NCBI GenBank assembly: GCA_016212375.1
Contig: JACRGH010000008.1
Location: forward strand, 1-46,678
Length of the DNA stretch: 46,678 nucleotides
Source: Microcaldota archaeon
GTDB taxonomy: Archaea > Micrarchaeota > Micrarchaeia > Norongarragalinales > Norongarragalinaceae
Direction: 5' to 3'
The notes under the pieces are model-generated. The model saw only the letters and a list, made by a program, of their open reading frames with translations. It searched no databases and had not been told where the DNA came from. How positions within the stretch are numbered: the first letter of the stretch is position 1; the number at the start of each line of letters is the position of its first letter. The position numbers were made by a program, and so were the translations under genes. Shown one piece after another: positions 26,834 to 36,064 of the stretch.

Positions 26834-26847
26834 CCGGACTTTTTTTT

Positions 26848-27600
26848 ATGAAACCAATCCGGTGTGGTGGTGAAGCCGCAAATGCCCACCGGCAGGCGTG
26901 GTCCGCCGAACGCTCGGCCGTGAACTACGATAGCGTGCTTAAACAAAAATCATTGGGTTCCATCCTCCGGCAGATGGATATCCAACGCAAGCTGGGCCGT
27001 CACATTTTGGATCTTGGAAGCGGGCCGATGTTTCAGGCCGATGGTGCAACCGGAATGCCCCGCCGTTCCAACGCCATCTATTATCCCTATCGCGGCAAAC
27101 GCGTCGTCCGGGTGGACTGGTCGGAACCAAACGCCGTTTCCTACCGTCCGCCTTTTTTATCGGTCCGTCTGGATGCACATGACCTTCCGGATTACGTGGA
27201 CCCCCTTATCCTGCACCACATCAACCGATTCATCAAAAGCCACGGGCGCAACCAAACAAGGAATTGGCCGCGCTTTCACACCATCGTGGTTTCCGACGTT
27301 CTCAACTATCTTAACTTCAATCCGGTATTGTGTAATTTGGACCGGCTCATATTGCCCGGCGGGCGCATCGTCATCCAAAACACCATCAATTCGGGCATTG
27401 CAAATCGGTTCCATCGCTTCCGTCCGACCAGCAATACCGCCATACTGGATTTTTTCCGCGAACATGGTTATTGTGTCGAGCATTCCGATTCCCACTTCAA
27501 TCCGGAGTTCGGCCTCCGCAATCCCGTTGATGTTTCAGGCCATCTGATGCTCGTGGTTCGAAAAATGCGTGCAAAAGCAAAGCCGTCCGTTTCATCCTGA
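26848..27600 (+). CDS. probable class I SAM-dependent methyltransferase-like protein
   Basis: HILDLGSGPMF, RVVRVDWSE, HTIVVSDVLNYLNF, LILPGGRIVIQ in methyltransferase order. Confidence 0.6.
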   Translation: MKPIRCGGEAANAHRQAWSAERSAVNYDSVLKQKSLGSILRQMDIQRKLGRHILDLGSGPMFQADGATGMPRRSNAIYYPYRGKRVVRVDWSEPNAVSYRPPFLSVRLDAHDLPDYVDPLILHHINRFIKSHGRNQTRNWPRFHTIVVSDVLNYLNFNPVLCNLDRLILPGGRIVIQNTINSGIANRFHRFRPTSNTAILDFFREHGYCVEHSDSHFNPEFGLRNPVDVSGHLMLVVRKMRAKAKPSVSS

Positions 27601-27669
27601 ATTTATCTACTTTGGAGCCTAGCCTTTTTTTTAGACCAGCGGCGGAAAGACGCCCTGTTTGCGTCCCCT

Positions 27670-28464
27670 TTATTTGACCGAAACCCGGCTTATCAGTTCT
27701 TTTCCGTGCGAACCGTCCAGATTCATGATTTCGCGCGCCAATTCCTTTCCGCCCACGATTTCCGGCATCACGATGACGTCGGCGCCGGCCCTATGGAGCT
27801 TCTTGATGGCCTCTTCGGTGTAGGCGCGGGTGGCCACCGTGATGAGCGGGTTGATTTCTTTTGCCGTCAGGGTCAAAAAGACGTTGCTTGAATCGGTGGG
27901 CAATGCGGACACGAGGCGTTTGGCCCGCTTGGCTCCTGCTTTTTCTAATATTTTTCCATCCAACGCATCGCCTTCCACCACGGGGGTTCCCATTTCTTTT
28001 AAGCGCGCGCAGACTTTGGGGTCCAAATCCACGATAACATAGTTTTCGCCGTGTTTTTCAAACGCTTCCGTCACGGTCCGGCCCAGTGCGCCGTAGCCGC
28101 ACACGATGACGTGCCGCTCGTAAGAGCCGATGGCCCGCTCGATTTTGCGTCCTTTCAAATCCAGTTTCATCGCGTAATCCACCCCCTCTGATATCAACAA
28201 TACTAAAATAGTCATGGTCGTCAGGCCCAAAAAAACGTGGGCCAATTTCGTGCTTAAATTTTCTGTTGCCGTGCAATCGGTGTAAAGCAACGTGCAGAAC
28301 GTTTCGGCCACCGCCTCTGCGGGCGCGCGTTTTTCGACGATGATGGCGTTCATCACCGTCAGCACGATGATCAGCGCGGCGATGGCGCCCAACATGACGT
28401 ACCGTTTGAACGGCCGTTTGTGCTCGAAATCGTGTGCGACTTTGATCAGGCCCATAGGTTTCAA
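27670..28464 (-). CDS. ion-channel-like TM + TrkA-N (RCK) protein
   Basis: Two TM segments, then RHVIVCGYGALGRTVTEAF...YVIVDLDP...VVEGDALDGKILEKAGA (NAD-binding RCK). Confidence 0.85.
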   Translation of the reverse strand: MKPMGLIKVAHDFEHKRPFKRYVMLGAIAALIIVLTVMNAIIVEKRAPAEAVAETFCTLLYTDCTATENLSTKLAHVFLGLTTMTILVLLISEGVDYAMKLDLKGRKIERAIGSYERHVIVCGYGALGRTVTEAFEKHGENYVIVDLDPKVCARLKEMGTPVVEGDALDGKILEKAGAKRAKRLVSALPTDSSNVFLTLTAKEINPLITVATRAYTEEAIKKLHRAGADVIVMPEIVGGKELAREIMNLDGSHGKELISRVSVK

Positions 28465-28580
28465 TCAAAGTACCGCGGACGCGTATTTTAACGTGACGAT
28501 GGGCGATGGGTGGACGGGTTATCCCGCTGTTTTCTTTCGACGGAAAAAGGCTTAAATCGGGCCCTGTTGTTAAACGGCAT

Positions 28581-29090
28581 ATGGCCCCTGCGCTCGAGCC
28601 GTTCATCATCTTCCGCATCCTGGACGCGCCGCGCGAGTTGGTCTGGGCCGCTTTCACCGACCCTGCTCGCATGAAGGACTGGTGGGGACCGAAGGGTTTC
28701 ACCGTGCTGAAAAGCGCGATGGACTTGCGCGTCGGCGGCACCTACTTCTATGGCATGCGCTCGCCTGACGGAAAGGCCATGTGGGGTAAATTTGTCTATC
28801 GCGAAATCCAGCCGATTTCCAAGATGGTCTGGGTCAACTCCTTTTCCGATGAAACGGGCGGGATTACGCGCCACCCCTTCGCTCCGGACTGGCCCCTTCA
28901 ATTGCTCACGACGTTGACTTTGGCAAAAACCGCCGCCGGGAAAACCGAATTGACTTTGGTCTGGATACCAATGGACGCGACGGAATCCGAAATGGCGACA
29001 TTTGACGCCGGCCGCGACAGCATGACGGGCGGATGGACGGGTACGTTTGAGGGGTTGGAGGCGTATTTGGCACAGGTGAAAAAATCTTGA
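28581..29090 (+). CDS. AHSA1/SRPBCC domain protein
   Basis: APRELVWAAFTDPARMKDWWGPKGFTV...DLRVGGTYFYGMRSPDGKAMWGKFVYREI; ATG at 28581. Confidence 0.92.
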   Translation: MAPALEPFIIFRILDAPRELVWAAFTDPARMKDWWGPKGFTVLKSAMDLRVGGTYFYGMRSPDGKAMWGKFVYREIQPISKMVWVNSFSDETGGITRHPFAPDWPLQLLTTLTLAKTAAGKTELTLVWIPMDATESEMATFDAGRDSMTGGWTGTFEGLEAYLAQVKKS

Positions 29091-29165
29091 CGCTGTCTCC
29101 AGGTTGAACCTTCCCCCCGCCACATCTCCGTTCCTATCCTCTGTTTGCCTGTCACCCACTGCGCC

Positions 29166-29183
29166 CAAAGCGCGGTCTTTGGG
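29166..29183 (-). terminator. hairpin downstream of tRNA-Ser
   Basis: CCCAAAG-CGCG-GTCTTTGGG-type stem on the 3-prime side of the tRNA. Confidence 0.4.
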
Positions 29184-29197
29184 TGAGAAAAAGAATA

Positions 29198-29302
29198 CGC
29201 CGAGGAGGAGATTCGAACTCCTGAGCCCGTGAGGGCACTGGTTTTCTTCGGCCTTATGTTAGCCGTTCAAGACCAGCGCGATAACCACTCTGCCACCTCG
29301 GC
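29198..29302 (-). tRNA. tRNA-Ser(TGA) with a 22-nt intron at 37/38 (intron 29244-29265)
   Basis: Acceptor GCCGAGG/CCTCGGC + G73; anticodon stem CTGGT/ACCAG with loop CTTGAA^A; long variable arm GCCCTCACGGGC; T-arm AGGAG TTCGAAT CTCCT; no encoded CCA. Confidence 0.92.
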
Positions 29303-29358
29303 AACTTGAGATAAGTTTGTGCTAGCTGTGTTTTAAGTGGGTATTGTCCTGGCCAACG

Positions 29359-29955
29359 TTAAGGTCTTCGCGTGGCAATGGCGTAGCCGGTTCCGCTTTT
29401 TTTTATTCGTTCCATATTGATATCTGGAAGGTCGTACCCATGTTCTTTTGCCACTTTTTTGAACGCCTCGAGACTTTGGGGCCCATATAGCTTTCCATTT
29501 GGACGCATTTCCAAATTGAATAGAATACGTTCGATTCCATGTTTATCGGCCAATTCAAACACGCGCTTCCATAATCGGTACCGGAATCCGCCATAATGGG
29601 TAAGCAAGCCACGCGGAAATCCTTCTTTTTTTATGAAATTCGTGATAAGATACGGGACCGTCATTTTTTTCGATGCATGATCGATATGCAGGTCGAGGAC
29701 TCCGACGGATGTCGGGTAGTCGTATTCCGGTTCTCGAGCGTCCACAAACGGATGAATGTTGGCGAACGCTTGCGCATGTTTGGGTTTCGGGTAAAAAATG
29801 AGCGTGTGTTTGGTCTGTTGGTGCGTGCTTTCCGGACGTAGCACTTCCATTATAAGACCCCTTCCCGATGGGAATCTGTTGTTACGGGCCAGATGATGTC
29901 CAAGATCTTCATTCCATATTGCTCGAACGTACGTTTCGGGATTGTATTGAGCCAT
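29359..29955 (-). CDS. hypothetical protein
   Basis: ATG at 29955 (MAQYNPETYVRAIW...); ORF track start runs into the upstream gene. Confidence 0.6.
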   Translation of the reverse strand: MAQYNPETYVRAIWNEDLGHHLARNNRFPSGRGLIMEVLRPESTHQQTKHTLIFYPKPKHAQAFANIHPFVDAREPEYDYPTSVGVLDLHIDHASKKMTVPYLITNFIKKEGFPRGLLTHYGGFRYRLWKRVFELADKHGIERILFNLEMRPNGKLYGPQSLEAFKKVAKEHGYDLPDINMERIKKSGTGYAIATRRP

Positions 29956-29978
29956 TTGGACAATCAGTACCTTTTGCT

Positions 29979-31523
29979 TTAAGGTACTTTGTGAACCATT
30001 CCTTTCTTCGCATCCACGTCCACCCAGTCGCCATCTTTGAGCCATTTCGTGGCGTGCTTGGTCCCAATCAGACACGGAATCCCCAATTCCCGTGACACGA
30101 CGGCCGCGTGGGACGTTATGCCGCCCTCGTCCGTGACAATGGCCGCGGCTTTTTTCAAGGCCACCAACATTTCCGGCCGGGTCATTGAAGCGACGAGGAT
30201 GTCGCCTTGTTTCATGTTGATGAGGTCGTGCGTCTTGCGGATGATTTTCACCGGCCCTTTGGCGTAACCGGGGTTGGCGCAGGTGCCGTGAAGAACTAAT
30301 TCGTTGATTTTTCCATCTTTTGTTTTGCCCGTCATTTGGTGGCCTGTCGCGTCGCGGTTTTGAAAGTGCTTTTTAAAAATGTCTTGCGCCTTTTTTCCTT
30401 CCACGATTTCCCATTTGCCTGGTGTTTGCAGGCAGAAACAAAATCGGGCCCGGGCGTCGGCTTTTTTCCAATCAAAATTGCCGGCCAGGACCTCGGCCAA
30501 CTCCGAAAAAACGACGTTTTGCAACCGTTTGAGGCTCTGGCCGGTTCTCCGGCTGATTTCCTTGAGGAACCGCATTTGGAAATGGTTCGAAATCAGGACG
30601 TATTTTTTCCGCTCGTCCTGCATGTAGCTGAACGTCTCCCCGATTCGGACCAAGGTTTTGATGTCGTGGGGCAATTTGAGCTTTCGGGCCAGTGCCGCTT
30701 TGTAGTGGCGGTTCTTGGCCAATTCCGTTTGGTGGTGCCTGATTTGGTTCAGCGGATCATTTTCATCCAATGCGCGGGCAAGGAAGTCTCCAACGGTCAG
30801 GACCGGCGTTTTCGCGTAGTTGTTGGAAATCCAGAAGTATTTTTCGGCATGATGTTGGAGTTGTTTTTCCAAAGCGGGGAAGTCGGTGATGCGGGCGGGG
30901 TCGTTCTTGAGTTTTTCCCAAGCGTGGCGGTGGTGGACTTGGGCGGCGATTTTCAGCAATTCTTCCTGTTCGCGGGCCAAAAAAGAAGCTTTGGTGGGGG
31001 CGAACAAAACCGCGTAGATGTCGTTGAACTTGCTGTTCAGGCCTTTGGTTGTAAGGAATTGCCTGAGCGTCGGCTCGACCAATGAATCCGCGTGCATGGA
31101 AACGGGATCCTGCAAGCTTAATGCAAGGCCGAATTCTGCGGTGTAGGCGTGGTAGAACTTCGCGTAAAGCGAAAGCAGGTCGGCATCGCTTAAGGCGGAC
31201 AGGTCTGCAAGTTGGACGGCGTGGATTTGGTGTTCGAAGTTCCGGACCAAACCGTGCCATTGGCGGAGCAGGCGCGGTAAGAAACTTCGGTTTTGAGTGG
31301 CATGTTCGATGACGTTTCGGCCGATGCGGTCCATCTCCTCGGCATCCCAGAACCACTCGACGTAATCGTCGTGCACGAAAAACAAGGTTCGTTTGAAGCA
31401 ATCGCCGTATTGGCCTTTCAGGGGCAAAAGAGGCGCCTCGGCTACTGGAAAGAACGTGTGCAGGATGCCGTGGAATCCTTTGTGGGTGAAGCGTCCCGTT
31501 TGCAGTCCCCGTTTTTCTATCAT
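29979..31523 (-). CDS. helical + PEP-utilizer phosphohistidine swivel protein (paralogue A)
   Basis: C-terminal GDILVASMTRPEMLVALKKAAAIVTDEGGITSHAAVVSRELGIPCLIGTKHATKWLKDGDWVDVDAKKG. Confidence 0.9.
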   Translation of the reverse strand: MIEKRGLQTGRFTHKGFHGILHTFFPVAEAPLLPLKGQYGDCFKRTLFFVHDDYVEWFWDAEEMDRIGRNVIEHATQNRSFLPRLLRQWHGLVRNFEHQIHAVQLADLSALSDADLLSLYAKFYHAYTAEFGLALSLQDPVSMHADSLVEPTLRQFLTTKGLNSKFNDIYAVLFAPTKASFLAREQEELLKIAAQVHHRHAWEKLKNDPARITDFPALEKQLQHHAEKYFWISNNYAKTPVLTVGDFLARALDENDPLNQIRHHQTELAKNRHYKAALARKLKLPHDIKTLVRIGETFSYMQDERKKYVLISNHFQMRFLKEISRRTGQSLKRLQNVVFSELAEVLAGNFDWKKADARARFCFCLQTPGKWEIVEGKKAQDIFKKHFQNRDATGHQMTGKTKDGKINELVLHGTCANPGYAKGPVKIIRKTHDLINMKQGDILVASMTRPEMLVALKKAAAIVTDEGGITSHAAVVSRELGIPCLIGTKHATKWLKDGDWVDVDAKKGMVHKVP

Positions 31524-31619
31524 CGGTGGACCTTTTTTCTACCCAAGGCTTAAAACACGTTCCGGGCTCACGTTTGAAGAAACAAAACGTCGCAATCCAA
31601 GATGAAAAGTCATAAATAG

Positions 31620-31652
31620 ATCGATTCGTATCGTAATACGTATGGAATCGAT
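31620..31652. promoter_or_regulatory. dyad spanning the antitoxin start, with TATA-like ATAAATAG just upstream
   Basis: ATCGATTC-GTAT-cgta-ATAC-gtatg-GAATCGAT; TATA-like at 31612-31619. Confidence 0.5.
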
Positions 31653-31890
31653 AGAGGATGTGGTTACGGTGTCGCCGAAGTACCAAGTGGTCGTGCCTAA
31701 AAAATTCCGCGAACAGCTGCAGTTGAAGAAAGGGGAGAAAATGAAGGTCCGCATCGAAAAGAGCCGATTGGTTTTGGAGCGGATTCCGCCTTTCGAAGAA
31801 TTCTACGGCAAGTTTCCCGGATTGGACAAAGCAGGTCCGAGCATCCGGCAGATGAGGAAAGAATCCGATGGAAGACTGGATCGTTATTGA
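31642..31890 (+). CDS. AbrB-type antitoxin
   Basis: EDVVTVSPKYQVVVPKKFREQLQLKKGEKMKVRIEKSRLVLE. Confidence 0.9.
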   Translation: MESIEDVVTVSPKYQVVVPKKFREQLQLKKGEKMKVRIEKSRLVLERIPPFEEFYGKFPGLDKAGPSIRQMRKESDGRLDRY

Positions 31891-32248
31891 CACGTCGGTG
31901 CTGGTCGAACTGACCCAGACGGGTCCAAAAGTTGCCTTGGTTCGGCATCATGCCGATGGTAAGCGCTGGATTGTTCCGGAAATCGTGTTGGCGGAATTTT
32001 CCGGCAAACTCCATGCGTATGGTTGCAAGAACGTTGCCTCCGTTTTGGAAAGTCTTTCCCGCAAGTCTGACGTCAAAGGGATTACCGTGGCGATTGCCGA
32101 TCGTGCCGGGCAGGTGTACTTCGTGCATAAGAAAGACGGTTTGGCGATGAACGATGCCATCATCTGGTCGACCGCGGAATACTATGGTGCAAAACTCTTG
32201 ACTTTGGACAACGATTTCAAGCCGTTCAAGGACGCCATCGTTCTTTGA
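31868..32248 (+). CDS. PIN-domain toxin
   Basis: WIVIDTSVLVELTQTG...DGLAMNDAIIWSTAEYYGAKLLTLDNDFKPF; overlaps the antitoxin 3-prime end. Confidence 0.9.
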   Translation: MEDWIVIDTSVLVELTQTGPKVALVRHHADGKRWIVPEIVLAEFSGKLHAYGCKNVASVLESLSRKSDVKGITVAIADRAGQVYFVHKKDGLAMNDAIIWSTAEYYGAKLLTLDNDFKPFKDAIVL

Positions 32249-32287
32249 TTTTTGGCTTTTACGTTTTGCGCGTCCGCTTTTTTCTTT

Positions 32288-33898
32288 TCAGAGTTTTCGA
32301 ACCGTTCCCTTGGTCGCGTCCACTTCAACTTTGTCGCCGTCTTTGAGCCACTTCGTTGCAATCTTGGTGCCGATGACGCAGGGCACGCCCAACTCCCGGC
32401 TGACGATGGCCGCATGGCTGGTCACACCGCCTTGCTCCGTCACGATGGCCGCCGCCAATTTCATGGCCGGCACCAGGTCCGGATCCGTTGCAATGGCCAC
32501 CAGCACGTCGCCCCGTTGCATCTTGTGCAAGTCTTTTTGGCCGTGGAGAATTTTGGCGGTGCCTGATGCTTTGCCTAAGCAGGCGGTCTGGCCGTGAATT
32601 TCTTTGGCGTTGGCGTCAAACGTCTGCGTCCTGGCTTTCTTTTCCAGCGCTTCCGCATCTTTTCCAAGAAAAATTTCTTCTTTGCCGTTTTCCGCATAAT
32701 ATGCAAAATAAGGAAAGCGCGCGTCCAGGGTTTTTTTCAAGCGGGCACCGCCATTGGCTTTTGGGTCCTCCAAGGCATCATGCACTTCGCTCCAGAGCAT
32801 GGTGCGGACGTTGTCCAAGGACACGTTGATGCGGACGGCGATTTCTTTCATTAGTGGCTCCAGGTGGAAAAGTGACAATATCTGGGCGTTCCGGCGGTAC
32901 CATTTGGTGTACATGAATTCCGCGAAGACGTCGAACAGTTGGGCCTGTTTTTTCGTCAGATACAGTTCCTTTTGCATCTGGCCTTTGGCTTTGCGTGTAA
33001 CAAACGGCAATTGTTCAATCCGTTCCAACTCTTTGGCCAGGTTCTTCTTGCTTTCCAAGAGGGTGTGGATGGCGGTGTAGACGTCTTCCAGCGTGCCGGC
33101 CGTTCCGTGGTACATGAACTTGAGGTGGTGGTATTTGTCGCAAATGGTTTGGAAGTCGGCGCGGAATTTCGGCGGGGTTTGGGCCATGGCACGCTGAACG
33201 GCATCCCCGCTGCTGGCATCATTTGGATCCCGCTTGAACGCTTTGGCAAAGCCTTTATCGCCTTTGACTTTGAGTGCCAACCGCACCAGGTCTTTGTTTT
33301 CCAAGGTGGCGATGGTTTCTTTTTCCGAGGTGGTCAGCACGACCAAGGCGGTGTTGACCTCTTCCTCGTCGTCCACCATGCCGCGCAAAACCGCCTTGAG
33401 GTAATTGGTGAATTCGGGGTGGAACATGTCAATGGCATTCGGCAACCAGCCCCACTCGTACAACGCGGCGTGCCGGCGGACGTGTTCGGCAAAGTGGTCC
33501 CACAGTTGCTCATTGCTTTGTTCCGTGAGGTCCAACGTGTGCGCCGATTTAGCCTGCTGGACCAGTTGGTCGGAATACCAGATGATGTTCCGGTTGATGG
33601 TGGCGCCCCAGGTCGGGTCGTCTTTCAGCTTGGTAAGCAGGTGCTTGGCAAAATCGTGGCAATCTTTGGTGCCGAAATAGTATTGCATGTGGTGGCCACG
33701 CCAAAACGACAACACCCGCGTGTAATTCAAGCCGCAGCTATTGGCCAAGACGTTGACGAAACTTTTCTGCCACCCCTGAGAGAAAAACAGGTCCATATCG
33801 GGAATTTCTTCAGCGAGCATCCACGGGTCGGCATTTGATTCGTCAAAATGCTCCAGCTGGTCCGTTTTTTCAATCCGCTTGACGGCTAGTGCGTCCAT
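32288..33898 (-). CDS. helical + PEP-utilizer phosphohistidine swivel protein (paralogue B)
   Basis: C-terminal GDVLVAIATDPDLVPAMKLAAAIVTEQGGVTSHAAIVSRELGVPCVIGTKIATKWLKDGDKVEVDATKG. Confidence 0.9.
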   Translation of the reverse strand: MDALAVKRIEKTDQLEHFDESNADPWMLAEEIPDMDLFFSQGWQKSFVNVLANSCGLNYTRVLSFWRGHHMQYYFGTKDCHDFAKHLLTKLKDDPTWGATINRNIIWYSDQLVQQAKSAHTLDLTEQSNEQLWDHFAEHVRRHAALYEWGWLPNAIDMFHPEFTNYLKAVLRGMVDDEEEVNTALVVLTTSEKETIATLENKDLVRLALKVKGDKGFAKAFKRDPNDASSGDAVQRAMAQTPPKFRADFQTICDKYHHLKFMYHGTAGTLEDVYTAIHTLLESKKNLAKELERIEQLPFVTRKAKGQMQKELYLTKKQAQLFDVFAEFMYTKWYRRNAQILSLFHLEPLMKEIAVRINVSLDNVRTMLWSEVHDALEDPKANGGARLKKTLDARFPYFAYYAENGKEEIFLGKDAEALEKKARTQTFDANAKEIHGQTACLGKASGTAKILHGQKDLHKMQRGDVLVAIATDPDLVPAMKLAAAIVTEQGGVTSHAAIVSRELGVPCVIGTKIATKWLKDGDKVEVDATKGTVRKL

Positions 33899-33920
33899 AT
33901 AGAAAACGGTGACGGCGGCC

Positions 33921-33949
33921 GCTTTATAGGTTTGGCCCGCGCATGCGCG
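33921..33949 (-). promoter_or_regulatory. TATA box plus upstream 14-bp palindrome for gene B
   Basis: Minus strand CCTATAAAG at 33921-33929, ~25 nt before ATG 33898; CCGCGCATGCGCGG at 33936-33949. Confidence 0.5.
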
Positions 33950-33991
33950 GTTTGACGCTTTTTTTCCAGAGGGTCTGAACTTTGCCGGTAC

Positions 33992-34654
33992 TCACTCCCG
34001 GACCATCTGCTCAGTTGCCGCCGGCAAAACCTTGGCCTCGGCTTTTCGCAAATGCTCCCGGACCGTTGCCGGCGCGAGGTGCAGCCGTTTGGCCAATTCC
34101 TTGAGTGACACTTTCCGGGGGTAGCCATAATATTCGGATGCGATGGCGTCTTGGAGCACGCGGGACTGTACCGTTCCAAGTCGTGCCATGGCATCCGGGA
34201 CAAACGATTCCGGCGGTTCCTGTTTTAGCTTTAGCAAATCCACCTTGGAGTGCGGGTCGTCCCGCTGGATGTTGCGCAAGAGCCGGTGGATGTTGTTCTT
34301 GTCCCAGGATGCGACCGTCCAATACTCGTAACCCCCTTCTATCCGGAAAGGCTTGACGAAAAAGACGTTTTCATCCAAAAACGACGTGTGGTACGATAGC
34401 GTGCCGATGGGGATGGTGAAAAAGATGTAGTTGCCTTGCACGCGCACGATGCGGTAGCGTTTCATGACGCGGACAAGTTCGGTGATGGCGTTTTTGGCAT
34501 CCTTTCCATGGATGGCCATGACTTTGCTGATGTGGGAGTGTCCTTTGCGGGTAAAAACGTTGAGGTAGACGCTGTACGCGGTCACGTCGTACTTCTTGGT
34601 GATTTCCAAAATCTCCGAGCCTTCATGCCAGAGTTTCAGTTCAGCGACCCACAT
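33992..34654 (-). CDS. Bat-type HTH transcriptional regulator (paralogue 1)
   Basis: C-terminal LQDAIASEYYGYPRKVSLKELAKRLHLAPATVREHLRKAEAKV (bacterio-opsin activator HTH); N-terminal domain shared with the gene at 45663-46316. Confidence 0.85.
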   Translation of the reverse strand: MWVAELKLWHEGSEILEITKKYDVTAYSVYLNVFTRKGHSHISKVMAIHGKDAKNAITELVRVMKRYRIVRVQGNYIFFTIPIGTLSYHTSFLDENVFFVKPFRIEGGYEYWTVASWDKNNIHRLLRNIQRDDPHSKVDLLKLKQEPPESFVPDAMARLGTVQSRVLQDAIASEYYGYPRKVSLKELAKRLHLAPATVREHLRKAEAKVLPAATEQMVRE

Positions 34655-34660
34655 TCTGAA

Positions 34661-35929
34661 TCACGTTGGCATTTTCGAAGTTTCGTTTTCCACTACGACT
34701 TTCCCTTTCTTTACAACCGTCTCAATCCGGTTCACGCCGAATTGGTACGCCAGGAACGTATGGTTCGGCGCATCCAACACCAAGATGTCGGCCTGCTTGC
34801 CCAATTCCAGACTGCCGATTGAGTCGGCGCGGTCCAAGGAAGCGGCTGAGTTGATGGTCGCGGCGGCGATGGCTTCGCTTGGAGTCATCTTGAGGTAACG
34901 GCACGCCAGGGCAATTGAAAACGGCATCGACTCGCACCAACAATTGGGGTTGAAATCGGTGCCCAATGCGACGGGAACGCCGGCGTCGATGAACGCGCGG
35001 GCATTGGCGTATGGAAGCAATGACGAGAGGCCCGTGGCCGGCAGAAGTACCGCGACGGTGCCGTTTTTGGCCATGGCGGCAATGCCTGAACTTGAGGCGT
35101 GAATCAGGTGGTCGGCACTAGTGGCTTTCAAATCGGCGGCTAATTCCGCTCCGCCGGTTTGGTGCAGTTGGTCGGCGTGGATTCGCGTCTTTAGTCCGGC
35201 TTTTTTTCCGGCTTCTAGGATGCGGCGGCTTTGGTCCACGGTAAAAACGTCTTTTTCGCAGAACACGTCGCAATATTCGGCACGGCGTTGGGCTTCCGGA
35301 ATCATGTTGTCAATGACGGCTTTCGTGTATTGATCGGCCGTCAGGTCCTGTGGCACGGCGTGTGCGCCCAAAAAGGTGTTGATGACGTCTACCGGCGATT
35401 GTTTGGCGGCTTTCGTGGCGGCATCCAGTAGTTTCATTTCGGTCTTCATTTCCAGGCCGTATCCGGATTTGGCCTCGACCGTCGTGGTGCCCAGTTGCAA
35501 CATGGTTTGAAGGGTGCGGGTGGCGTTTTGGACCAGTTGGGCTTCGGTTGCGGCACGGGTCTTTCGAACCGTTTTGTGGATGCCTCCTCCACGTTTGAGG
35601 ATTTCCAAATAGGGAACGCCTTGGGCTTTCAGTTCCACTTCCTCTTCGCGCGAGCCGGCGAAAACCAGGTGCGTGTGGCAGTCCACGAAACCCGGCAGGA
35701 CGGTCTTTCCGGTTGCGTCAATGATTCGGGCATCCGTTGCGTCCACCGCTTTGAGCACGGCCGACGTGGTGCCGACCGCGATGATGCGTTCGCCGGCGAT
35801 GGCCATGGCGCCGTTCGGGATGGTGCCGACGTTTCCAGCGGCTTTGCCTGCAAGCGGCTTGCCGTTGGACGCCATTGTAAGCAATTCGGCGGCGTTTTGG
35901 ATGATGAGCGTGGCTTTGGGTTTGGGCAT
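34661..35929 (-). CDS. hutI: imidazolonepropionase
   Basis: VLPGFVDCHTHLVFAGSREEEVELKAQGVPYLEILKRGGGIHKTVRKTRAAT...GYGLEMKTEMKLL...RIHADQLHQTGGAELA. Confidence 0.97.
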   Translation of the reverse strand: MPKPKATLIIQNAAELLTMASNGKPLAGKAAGNVGTIPNGAMAIAGERIIAVGTTSAVLKAVDATDARIIDATGKTVLPGFVDCHTHLVFAGSREEEVELKAQGVPYLEILKRGGGIHKTVRKTRAATEAQLVQNATRTLQTMLQLGTTTVEAKSGYGLEMKTEMKLLDAATKAAKQSPVDVINTFLGAHAVPQDLTADQYTKAVIDNMIPEAQRRAEYCDVFCEKDVFTVDQSRRILEAGKKAGLKTRIHADQLHQTGGAELAADLKATSADHLIHASSSGIAAMAKNGTVAVLLPATGLSSLLPYANARAFIDAGVPVALGTDFNPNCWCESMPFSIALACRYLKMTPSEAIAAATINSAASLDRADSIGSLELGKQADILVLDAPNHTFLAYQFGVNRIETVVKKGKVVVENETSKMPT

Positions 35930-36064
35930 AATACCAACTTAGCGCGTTGCAATCATTAAAAACGGTGGCAAACCAACAGAAAAACCTAAGACAATCAGAA
36001 CGGGTAACTTACGCGGCTATGGGACCGTTTTCATGGCCCGTACTATTTCAGGTGTATCGAACTT

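Noticed and set aside
28488-29168. 226-aa minus-strand ORF
   Set aside because: Antisense to the AHSA1 gene, which shows strong family motifs.
30336-31085. 249-aa plus-strand ORF
   Set aside because: Antisense to swivel gene A, which has clear PEP-utilizer homology.
32939-33838. 299-aa plus-strand ORF
   Set aside because: Antisense to swivel gene B; no start context and no family-like motifs.
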